This document shows, one piece after another, positions 1 to 11,368 of a stretch of 64,000 bases of DNA (position 1 is the stretch's first letter; every line of letters begins with the position of its first letter). Origin of the DNA: Hesseltinella vesiculosa (lineage: Eukaryota; Mucoromycota; Mucoromycetes; Mucorales; Cunninghamellaceae). The position numbers and the translations under genes were made by a program. Under the pieces are notes generated by a model. The model searched no databases. It had not been told where the DNA came from and saw nothing but the letters and a program-made list of their open reading frames with translations. Where the stretch lies: contig MCGT01000002.1 of the NCBI GenBank assembly GCA_002104935.1, positions 1,426,001 through 1,490,000 on the forward strand, given 5' to 3'.

Positions 1-995
1 TTGGGATCCCCTTTTTTTTTAGAAACTTTAAGCAAGTTCCTGATTGTGGCTGCTCCAAAAACGCACATCCACACTTTTTTTAAAGCCCTCCCAAAAAAAA
101 CCTTACAACGCTTGATGGTGATGAAACAAAGAACTATTTCTCCTTTGGCTTATACAGCACCTCCTTGTTAAATGGGCTTGTCTCGGGATGTTGAAATAAA
201 AAAAAAACAACCAAGATGGGGAAAGCATAATGGCTTGTTTTGGTCATGGTCACACAAAAGCCTGGCTGGTTGAAATTTTTTGAATTTTCTTTCCAAATTT
301 TGGCAACACCCATGATGCAGCCCACTCCCCATTTAAATAAATTCTCGAATGACGTCGTTGACTGACAATCAAATAAAATGAGATGAGTTGCTTCATTTTT
401 TTTTTCCCAAACGCAAGAAAGTGATGAAGAGGACAATGAGCCCAAAAATACAGTAGCAGAAACGACAGGAATAGCCGGCCAATCAAATCGCGAGGCAAAA
501 TGATGCGCAAGCAAAGGGTGATTGTTCTGGACTTTTTTTTTTTTTTGAACCAAAAAATAAAAACCAAGAGCAAGAGCGTTTGGGTGGTTTTTCACTTTTT
601 TTCAAGAGACATCTCTAGTATCCCAAATTTCTGGATTTGAGGCTTGTCAACTTGACCAAATCGAGCGGACGACGCACGCCCAAGATGCTCGAGTCCACGC
701 GCATCACTTTTACCCGGCTGGTCGCAGCAGCCATGGCAAAAAAATCTTCCGGGGCAAATGTGATTTGTCCAGGTTTTTTTTTTACCGGATGACCATGCTT
801 TTCGGTCATGTGGGTCTTTGTGCAAATCAACCAGGGAGAGCTCTTTTTTTTTTTTTTTCATTTGTGCATGCACTGCCTTTTTATTCAAAAAATCTAAAAC
901 TAAATACCAAGCAGGGAGAAGTACACTTGAGGAAGGGGGAGGGAGATCCTTTTTTAAAGGGGGGAATAGAATGAAAAAAAAAAATCTAAAATGAT
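1..995. other. left-edge stretch without a supported gene
   Basis: The stretch is AT-rich and full of A and T runs of 8 or more. No open frame shows a recognisable family. A G+C-richer patch at about 615-830 reads open on the minus strand for about 70 codons and could be an exon. It has no convincing start, splice partner or homology, so it is not called. Confidence 0.5.
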
Positions 996-2131
<1,136 letters not shown>

Positions 2132-2137
2132 TTTATT
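2132..2137 (-). terminator. poly(A) signal of RPL28
   Basis: An AATAAA hexamer on the minus strand lies 13 bases past the RPL28 stop codon. Confidence 0.6.
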
Positions 2138-2150
2138 ACAATTCTTGTGT

Positions 2151-2926
2151 TTAAGCAATGAGTTCGACAACTATGGAGAAGAGGTCAGTAAGACGAAGGA
2201 TGAGAACTTGTTAAAACTTACCACCACCAGCAGCCTTGATCTTTTGTTCAGCGAGACGAGAGACGAAACGGGTACGAACAATGATGGGTTGAGAAACAGT
2301 ACCCTTGGCCAACACCTTGCCATAGCCCTAAAATAAAATAAAAATCAGGGCCAGAGATTTGGAAAAATGTAAAGACTTACGTTTTGCAAAGCATCAACAA
2401 CAGGCACCTTTTCGGTGTTCTTGTATTGTTCACGAGCACCGTCAGCAGCCAAGGTCCAGATTTGGTCCAAGTTGATGACAGGGCGCCATTGGGTGTTGCG
2501 CTTCAAGTGGAAGTGACGCATACCAACCTTACCAAAGTAACCAGGATGGTACTTGTCCATGTTGATACGGTGATGATGTTGACCACCAGCAAGACCACGA
2601 CCACCGGGATGCTTGCGGTGCTTGCCAACACGACCGTGACCGGCGGAAACGTGACCACGCTTCTTTCTGTTGTGATGCAATCTAGTAGGCTAGAATTAGC
2701 ATTGCAAAGAAAAAAAAAGAGGGAATCAGTATCTTCAATGTCATTTTATAAAATCAATGAAATGGGAGGGTGCAATGTCGTTCATGTCGAGATTAAAACG
2801 CATGCTGAGAAATAAAAATAGAGGGGATGCATCCATCCATCCCCATCCATCCGTGTATCGTTACAGCGTTCGTTTTGTTGCATCGTATCCATCTACTCCC
2901 ACCCATGCTCATCCTTAGCTTACCAT
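2151..2926 (-). CDS. RPL28: 60S ribosomal protein uL15 (L28/L27a)
   Basis: A structural protein of the large cytosolic ribosomal subunit. Four exons: 2924-2926 (the ATG alone), 2381-2689, 2222-2327 and 2151-2170, giving 145 residues. The mature start reads [14 protein letters not shown], followed by the glycine- and histidine-rich [21 protein letters not shown] segment typical of uL15. The C-terminus is KAAGGVVELIA, matching the family ending after the last splice. All introns are GT-AG, and phases join correctly across all three. The first exon contributes only the start codon, so the 233-bp first intron sits directly behind it and carries a CCAT-repeat tract. The gene is divergent from eEF1B-gamma, with the start codons about 177 bp apart, which suggests a shared promoter and co-regulation. 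Family length is about 145-149 residues, so it looks complete. Confidence 0.95.
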
Positions 2927-3147
2927 AACGGTGAATGTTAAAAGGAGAAAGAAAGAAAAAAAAAGTAAACGGAAGCAAAAAAAAAAATAAACGCTTTGTG
3001 CAGTGCGGGCAGCGGCGTTAGAAATCGGCCATCAGTTCACAGGTCCTACACGGCTTTTTTTTATTTTATTCTTTCTTTCTCTTTATCCATCCATCCGTTT
3101 AACATGTCTCTCGGTGTAAGTGAAAACCAGACATCCATCCATCCATT
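2821..3147. repeat. CCAT/GGAT tetranucleotide tracts around the RPL28/eEF1B-gamma promoter
   Basis: Short runs of CCATCCAT occur at about 2829-2852 (RPL28 intron 1), 3085-3097 (eEF1B-gamma leader) and 3132-3146 (eEF1B-gamma intron 1). A similar inverted run lies just upstream of RPL31 near 18575-18612. Confidence 0.7.
2927..3103. promoter_or_regulatory. divergent promoter between RPL28 and eEF1B-gamma
   Basis: This 177-bp interval separates the start codons of two strongly expressed translation genes on opposite strands. It contains pyrimidine-rich leader sequence on the eEF1B-gamma side. No TATA box was identified with confidence. Confidence 0.6.
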
Positions 3148-4577
3148 GTATCTCATTCCTTTTCATGTTATAGACCATCAAGACCTACCCCAACAACGCT
3201 CGCGTTGCCAAGGCTCAAATTGCCGTAAAGAAAGATCAACCAACGACTAGCCTCGACCCCTGAATCTAAACACGTCCTTTTTTTTTTTTTGAAACTTCAA
3301 TAGGCTGCCTACAATGGTTTGAAGGTCGACGTTCAAGAATGCGACATTGCTGCCGTCAAGACTCCTGAATCCTTGGCCAAGTTCCCCATGGGCAAGGTCC
3401 CTGTCTTCGAAGGTGAAAAGGTCGACTTGTTCGAATCCAGCGCCATTGCTTACTATGCCGCCATTGCCAAGGAAGACTCTGTCCTTGCTGGCAAGACTGC
3501 CGAAGAAAAGGCCTTGGTCTTGCAATATGTCTTGTTCGCCGAAAACGAATTGCAATCCAACTTGGGCCAATGGATCTACCCCATCATGGGCTACTATCCC
3601 TACATGAAGCCCAATGTCGATGCTGCCATTGACCGTGTCAAGCGTGCCATGGATGTCTTGAACAAGATCTTGTTGACCAGCACCTACCTCGTTGGTGAAA
3701 CTGTCACCTTTGCTGATATCGCCATCGTCTGCACCTTGAGCCTCGGCTTCCGCACCGTCTTTGACAAGGCTTTCCGTTCCCAATACAAGAACGTCACCCG
3801 TTACTTCACCACCGTCGTCAACAAGGAATTGTTCAAGACCTACCTCCCCGAAGGTGGTAACCTCTGCCAAGAAGCCCTCAAGTAAGGCGTTGGATGAGAA
3901 AAAAGAACCAAACACTCACCCATCTTTCAGGTACACTCCTCCCAAGAAGGAAAAGAAGGAAACCAAGAAGCAAGAACAACCCAAGAAGGAAAAGAAGGAA
4001 GAAGTTGCTGATGAAGAACCCGCCAAGCCTGCTCCCAAGCCCAAGTCCAAGTTGGATCTGTTGCCTCCCTCTCCTTTCATTTTGGATGAATGGAAGCGCA
4101 TGTACTCCAACAACGACAGCGACGTCTCTGCCAAGTGGTTCTGGGAACACTTTGACAAGGAAGGCTGGTCCATCTGGCGTGTGGACTACAAGTACAACGA
4201 TGAATTGACCATGGTGTTCATGTCCAACAACTTGATTGGTGTAAGTATTTCCACAAAAAAAAAAAAAACCCCCCCGGAGTGCAGATTTAGAGACTGACCT
4301 CTCTTCTCAAAAGGGTTTCTTTGCTCGTCTTGAAATGGCCCGCAAGTATGCTTTCGGTTCCATGATGGTCTGTGGTACCAACAACAACAACGCCATCTCT
4401 GGTTACTTCGTCATCCGTGGTCAAGAAGTTCCCTTTGAAGTCTATGACGCCGCCGATTACGAATCCTACAACTTCGTCAAGGTCGAACCTGCCCAATACG
4501 AAGAAAAGAAGGACGAAATCGAAAAATACCTCTCCTGGGAAGTCGAAGGTTTCGCTGATGGCAAGATCTTCAAGTAA
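3104..4577 (+). CDS. EEF1G: translation elongation factor eEF1B gamma subunit
   Basis: Part of the guanine nucleotide exchange complex for eEF1A in the cytosol. Five exons: 3104-3115, 3174-3224, 3304-3881, 3931-4240 and 4314-4577, coding 404 residues. The N-terminal half is a glutathione-S-transferase-like fold, from TYPNNARVAKAQIAA, through the SSAIAYYAA segment, to helices ending near residue 210. A lysine/glutamate-rich hinge with repeated PKKEKKE follows. The C-terminal eEF1-gamma domain begins at PSPFILDEWKRMYSN and includes FWEHFDKEGWSIWRVDYKY and GFFARLEMARKYAFGSM. Length matches the family (about 400-440). The first exon encodes only MSLG, and the short introns all have GTAAG-type donors. 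Codon use is biased toward C-ending codons, as expected for a highly expressed gene. The start was fixed by the short first exon and conservation of the GST N-terminus. Confidence 0.95.
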
Positions 4578-4734
4578 ACATCTCCCCTCGCTTTCCTTTA
4601 TAACAAAAAGCTGCCTGTTTCCCCTCTTTATGATTTAGATCTTTAGAAAATAAAAAATGGAGGATCATGCATGTTTGTTTTACATCACCCACTATTGGTA
4701 TGCACTCTTTCATCATAGGATTCTTCTTGAGCTG

Positions 4735-5705
4735 CTATGACTTGGGAACAACCACCAGGGAATCGTTTTCGCTGCGAATCAAATCAAACAGCGACTTGGC
4801 CATTTGCTTTTGGCTGATGGGAATCGTCAACTTGCCATTGTTCTTTGCCAACGTAAACGATGCCGGCAAGCCATCCAATTCCTAAATGGCGCGTTTAGGC
4901 AAATCAAGAAGACACGCCTGCAGAGTGCTCTTTTTTTTTACCTCTTCCAATCGAGTCATAATCTCGCCCATCGGCTCGTTTTGTAGATACACGGATCCAA
5001 GGATCGAGTCGTCCGATTTGGTGCCCAAGTACACCACCACCTCTTGTTCTGAACAAAATAGATTGGTAAGAAGTGAGCCGATAAATGGACTAGAGGAAAA
5101 GCTACGGTATGGGACATGTCATTACCAGAAGTGATGGATTTCTGCTCAAGCTGGGGTTTGGGCTGCGAGGCTGGGCCAGGGCTCACGCCTTTTTCGAGAT
5201 TGTCCTTGGCCGTGTTGGAGCGAATGATGCGACTGACCTTGTTTTCAGAGAATTCGTCGGGCAGCAGCCATGATTTTTCAAGGTCAGGCTCAACCATGTA
5301 GGTGGGCGTGATGGCCAAGGCGGGTTCAGCACCGGCTCCTGTTCGTTCAGCATGACCTTCCAACATGGCCACGATCTCGGGGTACTTTTCGGCTAGATCC
5401 AAGGCTGTTTGGCCTTTGTTGGTCTTGATGGTGATGTCTGCGCCATGAGACATTAAGTATTGCACAATCACTTTTTGGCCACGATGACTTGCCCAATGAA
5501 GAGGTGCCCTGGTAGGTACAAAATGAAGATAAAACGGGTGTTGGTCCCGCCCCACGCTGTCAACACACCCGTTTGGTTTTTACCAGCCATTCATTTTGTT
5601 TTGAGAATTGACATTCACACCTGCATAAAGAAACTGCTGCACTGCCTTGATGTTTCCTAGCGCAGACACTTCTCTCATGGTCTCTTCCCGCTCATCAGTG
5701 ATCAT
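4735..5705 (-). CDS. ankyrin-repeat protein, ANKRD40-like
   Basis: Four exons (5584-5705, 5126-5508, 4942-5048, 4735-4881), all joined in frame, code 252 residues. The N-terminal half carries ankyrin repeats: REVSALGNIKAVQQFLYAGVNVNSQ, then NGWAPLHWASHRGQKVIVQYLMSHGAD, then KTNKGQTALDLAEKYPEI. The NGWxxLHWA wording and the short N-terminus resemble metazoan ANKRD40. The middle is a linker with serine, proline and acidic residues. The C-terminus (EQEVVVYLGTKSDDSILGS onward) is a compact domain that I do not recognise. Ankyrin repeats bind proteins, and no catalytic residues are visible. It lies tail-to-tail with eEF1B-gamma. The fold call is firm; orthology to ANKRD40 is an inference from the repeat sequence. 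Confidence 0.75.
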
Positions 5706-6621
5706 CGTATAAAGAAACAAGAGAAGAAAAAAAAAAAACAGAACTGTTGCCACCCCTTTCTTGTTCTCATGATCCTGTCTTTTTATTGGCTATCACTTCT
5801 TGATGCCCATCTTTGTCCCCCACAAGCCCAAACGGACGAAACTTGTCGGACCCATCGCATTGTACTCGAGTTATTGATTATCATCACCATTTAGGTTGAT
5901 AAAGCTGAACGCTGTCTTCTTTTTTTCAGAATGCCAACAATTAAGGATGGCACCAAACATCAAACTCCGGCGCTCTGTGACAACTAGCAAGGTATGCCTT
6001 TCTTTTTGCTCTTCCATCGCCTGAAGGGTGTCTGGGGAGCTCGTGATTTAACCAAGGTCATGTGCCACCATTTTGTCCTTGCATGGAAATTTTGGGAGGA
6101 ATCGATTTTGGATAACCTTGAGCCTAGATCGCCTGGCGGTCCCCTGAGGAAATATGGCAGGCAGGATAAACAGAGTGCATGTGATACAGCACTCTTGAGT
6201 CAAATAGGTCGATCTGGAAATTTGCATAAATGCACAAACTCATGAAGGAGGATGATCCTGAAAAAATAGATGTCTCCAGCCAAAAAAAACCTCCTGCCCT
6301 AATTTAAAATCCCGCGCCGAACCAGCACTTGCTTGCGAGCACGCTGCAAAAAAAAAAATGCTGGACAATACCTCTTCCTTAGCAACAAGTAAATAAAAAC
6401 CACCATACAATGCCATTACAATGGTGCCTTTTTGTAATATCAATCATTTGCCTGCGCATTGTTTGTTCAAGGCGGTGCGGTGCCACGGTGTCGGAGCAGG
6501 CACGCTTACAGTTTTTAAAGATTCATTTTTTTTTTCTCTCTCTCTCTCACTCTTTTCTTTTGCCATCCACTTTTTGTCATTAACTTTCTTGCTTATTGTT
6601 TGTTTTTATTTTCTTGAAACA
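5706..6621. other. intergenic region between ankyrin gene and trehalose gene
   Basis: A divergent intergenic region of about 0.9 kb. It contains a long CT/T-rich leader just before the trehalose gene start (about 6525-6615), typical of fungal promoters. No further ORF with family features was seen. Confidence 0.55.
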
Positions 6622-9338
6622 ATGACCATTGAACAAATACCCGCACCACAGGCACTGCATCGGCGGCCGCGCGTTATCAATGTCACCCATCAACTGCCTT
6701 TTGAAATCCGCCATGATCCCCAACAATCCCCTCCGTGGCAACTAACAGAACGTAGGGGGCACCATGCCATGTACAGTGGGATCAGGTCGTTGGCATCTAG
6801 CCAGTGTGATATTTACCATGTTGGCTGGATTGGCCATGTGTCGTATGCGCAACATCCTGCTCCGAACGATCTTTCTGAATCAGACAAAGCCATACTGACC
6901 CGGCTGTTTCTGGACCACCATTGCTTGCCTCTCTTTTTGAATACTGAAAGTATTGTTGGCCACTATGACGGTTACTGCAAAACAAGTAAGCTAACGCAAG
7001 CCCTTGTTCTTCAAAAAAACCACTCATTCTCCTCGCGTGCTCTTCTTTTTGCCTAGTGCTGTGGCCATTACTGCATTATATTATCTGGAACCATGCTACT
7101 GATGGACGTTTAGAGGCAAGGCAATGGATTGCCTACCAATCAGTCAATCGCATGTATGTGGATTTGGTGATGCAGCTCTATCAAGAAGGCGATGTGGGTA
7201 AAGAAAGGTGCCTGTTCTAAAAAGGGCATATCACATGGCCTCACCTTGATTTTTATTTGTTTGAATTTTAGTTTGGGTCCATGATTATCATTTGTTACTT
7301 GTCCCTGGAATGATACGCAAACTGGCTCCACTTGCCACTCTTGGTTTATTTGTTCATTCTCCCTGGCCCACTTCGGAAATCTTTCGCTGTCTGCCCAGTA
7401 AGTCCCCACCACGTATCTTTTTTTTTTTTACGCCAACCACTTCTCGTCTTGAATTTAGAACGACAAGAACTGCTTCAAGGCATGCTTGCGTCCACCATGA
7501 TTGGTTTCCAGGTACATCCTTTTTTTTTTTTTTTTTGCCATCAGGGGTCAATGACTCACCTTCTCCCTAGACCTATGGTTACGCGCGTCATTTCATCTCG
7601 ACATGTACACGAGTGCTTGGCTATGAAAGCACTCCAGAAGGCGTGATGGGAAATCTTGGTCATTTTTGCTATGTAGTGGCCATTCCCATTGGCATCCATC
7701 CTGAAAACATCGAATACGTGTTGCAGAAACCTACCACCATGGAAAAGATGGCGTCCATTCGTGACCTCTACCCAGACAAGAAGATCTTTGTGGCCAGGGA
7801 CAAGATGGATCTCGTCAAGGGCGTGGTGCAGAAACTCGAGACGTTTGAGCGCTTCTTGACCATGTACCCCCGGTGGCGTAACAAGGTGGTGCTGATCCAG
7901 CTGACCGATGCGCCTGTCACCGTTACCAAATCCGAGGATATCGTGCAGTTGGAAAACAAGATCTCACGCCTGATTGCCCGCATCAATGGCCGCTTTGGCT
8001 CGCTAGAATTCAGTCCCGTGTATCACTACCCCCACCATGTGCTGGACGACGAATACCATGGTCTACTTGCTGTGGCCGATGTGGCCCTCGTCACCTCCAA
8101 CCGAGATGGCATTAGCACCATTGCCTACGAATACATCATCTGCCAGCAAAAACATTGCAACCCTCTCATCGTGTCTGAGATCTCCGGCACTGCTGCCTCC
8201 TTGAGCTCGGCCTTGATTGTCAACCCCTGGGATATGACAGGTGTTGCCCGAGCCATCCATGAAGCGCTGATCATGACTCCCGTGGAAAAACAAGCCCGGC
8301 ATCAGGTAAATGAAAAGATTAAAAAAAAAAATAGGCTGCAGCTGACTCTCTGATCATAGCAACTGCTACATCATGTCAAGACCCACACAGCCGCCTTTTG
8401 GGCCAAGTCATTTATCAGGCGGCTACAAGAAAGCGTGGACTACCTGGCCCAGACCAATCACACGCCTCGACTGACCTTTGAAATTCTGGCCTCTAGTTTC
8501 AAACGAGCCAAGAAACGCTTCTTCTGTTTTGGTTATGATGTAATGTTATCTGCCTTGGAGGAAGCTGCTCTGACGGTTTCCCTTTATTTTTTTTTACGGA
8601 CACCTCTAGGGTACACTTGTGCCATTGCAAAATCACAGCCTAGGTCAGCCTTCGAGAAAGACGCTAGCAATCTTGGAAAAATTGTGCCGCGATCCAAACA
8701 ATCATGTATGGGTGATTTCGGGCCAAGACGAAATGACATTAACTCGTGGCCTGGGGCATATTCAAGGACTGGGGCTGGCAGCCGAGCAAGGCACGTTTCT
8801 CAAGCACCCACATGGCACACGTTGGATCAATGGGCTGGAAAACACCGACATGGAATGGAAAAATGACGTGATGGAATTGTTTTCGTATTACACCGAGCGC
8901 ACCAATGGGAGCTTTATTGAACACAAACGCAGCTCTGTCACCTGGCACTATGGCTTAGCCGACGACCCGACGTATGCTGCGTTCCAAGCCAAGGAATGCC
9001 AGAATCATCTAGAACATGCCATCCTGTCCAAACTGCCCGTGGAGATTGTTGTTGGCCACAGAGCTATCCAGGTTCGTCCCATCTCGTTCAGCAAAGGCGA
9101 CACCATCAAGCGGCTGCTCCTGGCCCATGCGGTGGATTTTGTGTTTTGCGGCGGTCGGGCCGGTCGCTCCGCCGAAGACATGTTCCGCTCGCTCATCTCA
9201 CTGCAACGTCGGCCATGGCAGCCATCGCCATTGGACATATACTCGGTTCTTGTTGGCAACGAAGCCTTTCCTAGTCTAGCGGCCTGGCATCTACCCACGT
9301 TGGACGATATGATTGACATGCTAAGCGATCTAACCTAG
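6622..9338 (+). CDS. trehalose-6-phosphate synthase/phosphatase-family protein with degenerate phosphatase domain
   Basis: Seven exons (6622-6985, 7057-7197, 7272-7397, 7459-7511, 7571-8305, 8360-8539, 8610-9338) code 775 residues. Residues about 20-490 are a GT20 glycosyltransferase domain: HVGWIGH, VVWVHDYHLLLVPGMIRK, LFVHSPWPTSEIFRCLP, ARDKMDLVKG (the expected Arg and Lys), and SALIVNPWD near the end. Residues about 520-770 align with the HAD trehalose-phosphatase domain, but its key motifs are broken. The nucleophile motif reads FGYDGTL where active enzymes have FDYDGTL. The metal-binding GDD motif near residue 712 reads CGGRAGRSAEDMF. ISGQDE is kept. Within GT20 the usual DGMNL is DGIST, as in Tps2/Tsl1/Tps3-type proteins. 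The likely role is a regulatory subunit of the cytosolic trehalose synthase complex rather than a phosphatase. Whether GT20 is active is open. Confidence 0.88.
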
Positions 9339-11124
9339 TCTCATTTTTTTAAATGCCACTTTTTATTCCCGTTGATAGATTCCCACCTTTTTTTTTAATC
9401 ATCCTACCCACGTTTTGCTTGTTTTATTGTTTTCTTTTTACGCAGTGCAACATTGGCCACAATAAAACCGCGACGTGCGCCAAATAAGCTCATTTTTTTA
9501 TGATTCTTCTATGACGTGGGTGGGGAACACATGGCAACAAAAAGGTGGAACATGGCTACCGTTGAATTTTTTGAAAGGTGTACCCAACTTGCACGTGGAT
9601 GCCAAAAGATTTTATCCTTTTCTTTTCTTTCGAACTTCAAAAGGCAAGTCATTCTTCCTGAATATTGAGTGATTGTGTGACAATGCAATGGGCATATGCC
9701 AAATTAGGCTCAGCCATCAAGGAAAAAGTTCATTGTTTGTGTCACCTTTTTTTTTTTTTGGATAAAGACTTCTTGAAAACTTTAACATGGAGGTTCAAGA
9801 CTGACTTTTTATTGGTGTTTTCTTTAAAAAAAAAAAAAATGAAATGTCCAGATGAATTAATTAATGGGTTTTGTGTTGCCGCGGCCGGAAAGGAATAAAT
9901 AAAATGGCCGCTGGTTTTTTTCTGGAGAACGAAGGAAGGGGTAAGGTGATCAAAAGATAGGGGGGGCTCAAGTGATTTTCTACTTGTCATGTCTTGTCAA
10001 ACGACACTTGTCAATAAATATCAGACACTATGCATTTGGTAAAAGGGGGAGATCGTCACGGATCGGGTCTTTGTTCAAAAAGTCAAGAGGATTCTCCCCA
10101 TTCCTTGGTCCCCTATCAAATAAAAGATCGCGGTCAAAAAAAACTGTCCTAGTTAGGGCTGAATTGTAAAATAAATCAATTTTTACATTGGATCAGGGAC
10201 CTTGTCATTACCAATGACAACCTAGACAACCCATCTTCCTGGGTCTTTTTTATATCCCCCAAATAAAGAAATCGACGCGTGGCTTGCTGATAATCCATTG
10301 GCACTAAAAAACGTATGCTCATCGGGTGTTTTTGCCAGCTTTTTTTTCTTTTTGGAACCGGGTCGCCATTTTGACAACTTTTTATTTTCTTTTTGCTCAC
10401 GTTTGTTTTTGTTTCTGTGTGACCAAGCGTAAACAAGCAAGATTTAATCGTTCTCCTGGAAATTTTTCCAAATAAATAAACAATTGAAGCCGTTGAGAGA
10501 AAAAATAAAGGTCGAGGATTATCTTTGGTTGCCATAGCAACCAGATGAGAGGGGAGGAGGGCTGAAAAAATGCTACAGCTCCGAAGCTTGCCGAGGCTGA
10601 AAAGAACAAAACGGTAGGGAGACAAAGGACAGAGTGTGATACTGGCTTCAATTATTGAACAATAAATTTCCAAGCTTGAAAAAAAAAGTGGTTTTTTTCA
10701 TCTCCAAAACGGAAATGGACCATGCCTACAAGCCCGAAGCATTTTTGAATTTTTTTTTTCTTCCCCAAAAAATGTCAAAGGGGTTGTCAAGATTGACACC
10801 GTTTTTATGCGCGTTTCATAGCTTATTTAAAAAAAAAAGTCTTTTGACATCATTACGCATAAATAAACAGAAAAGTGGCCTGCTTGGAACGAGGCAGGAA
10901 CAGGAAACGAGCCTCGTTATGCTTGCCATGTTATTTGAAGTGGCGCGTTGTCCAGTGATAATTTTTTTTTCTGTGCACCTCAATTAATATTTAAGATATG
11001 GTTGTGTGACATTAACCTTTGGGTAGGCTTACTGAGTATCAATGTGGTCTTCCACTTGTTCTGCCTTTCAAACTAGAAGGGGGGGAGCAAAAACCCTGAA
11101 TCTCCTCTCCCCCCTTAAAAAGTG
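9339..11124. other. gene-poor 1.8-kb region
   Basis: It is AT-rich with many homopolymer runs, and an AATAAA just after the trehalose gene (about 9461). Open frames here are low-complexity and lack family features. The last part is the promoter of the small ORF at 11252. Confidence 0.55.
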
Positions 11125-11131
11125 TATAAAA
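11125..11131 (+). promoter_or_regulatory. TATA box of the 38-residue ORF
   Basis: TATAAAA lies about 120 bases before the ATG and is followed by a T/CT-rich leader (11139-11245), a typical fungal core promoter arrangement. Confidence 0.6.
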
Positions 11132-11251
11132 GTAAAGCCCTTCTTTTTTTTCTCTGATTGTTTTTTTTCTTACCATCTGTGTCTTTCTCTCTCTTACCTT
11201 TTTTACTCTCTTTTTTTTTATTTTCTTCTTTATCCTACTGCTCTTAAAAAA

Positions 11252-11368
11252 ATGTGCTACGCTTCTCGACCTGTCTTGGTGAATCAACACGGAAACTCCA
11301 GCTTTTGCCCCAAGTGTGGTGTGGATGTCTCTCAATTCTCGCACGAGAGTCACTGTCCCCACGCATAA
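11252..11368 (+). CDS. small CxxC/HxxxC protein of 38 residues, unrecognised
   Basis: I do not recognise this product. The frame starts ATG TGC TAC and encodes 38 residues, with a possible metal site: CPKCG at residues 19-23, then His, Cys and His clustered in SHESHCPHA at the end. A transcription unit around it is well supported for so short a frame. There is a TATA box at 11125, a long pyrimidine-rich leader, an ATG in A-rich context, about 390 bases of pyrimidine-rich 3' sequence, and an AATAAA at 11752. No other long frame occupies the interval. It could encode a small zinc-binding peptide, or the transcript may be non-coding and this frame incidental. Neighbours give no functional clue. 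Confidence 0.5.
   Translation: MCYASRPVLVNQHGNSSFCPKCGVDVSQFSHESHCPHA

Noticed and set aside
615..830. Minus-strand open stretch that could be an exon (GQITFAPEDFFAMAAATSRV onward)
   Set aside because: Slightly G+C-richer than its surroundings but with no recognisable family, no firm splice partner and no supported start.
3247..3915. 222-codon minus-strand frame opposite eEF1B-gamma
   Set aside because: It is antisense to conserved coding sequence and arises from biased codon use; it has no family features.
10176..10673. 165-codon minus-strand frame
   Set aside because: AT-rich, low-complexity, with no motif and no surrounding promoter or splice pattern.
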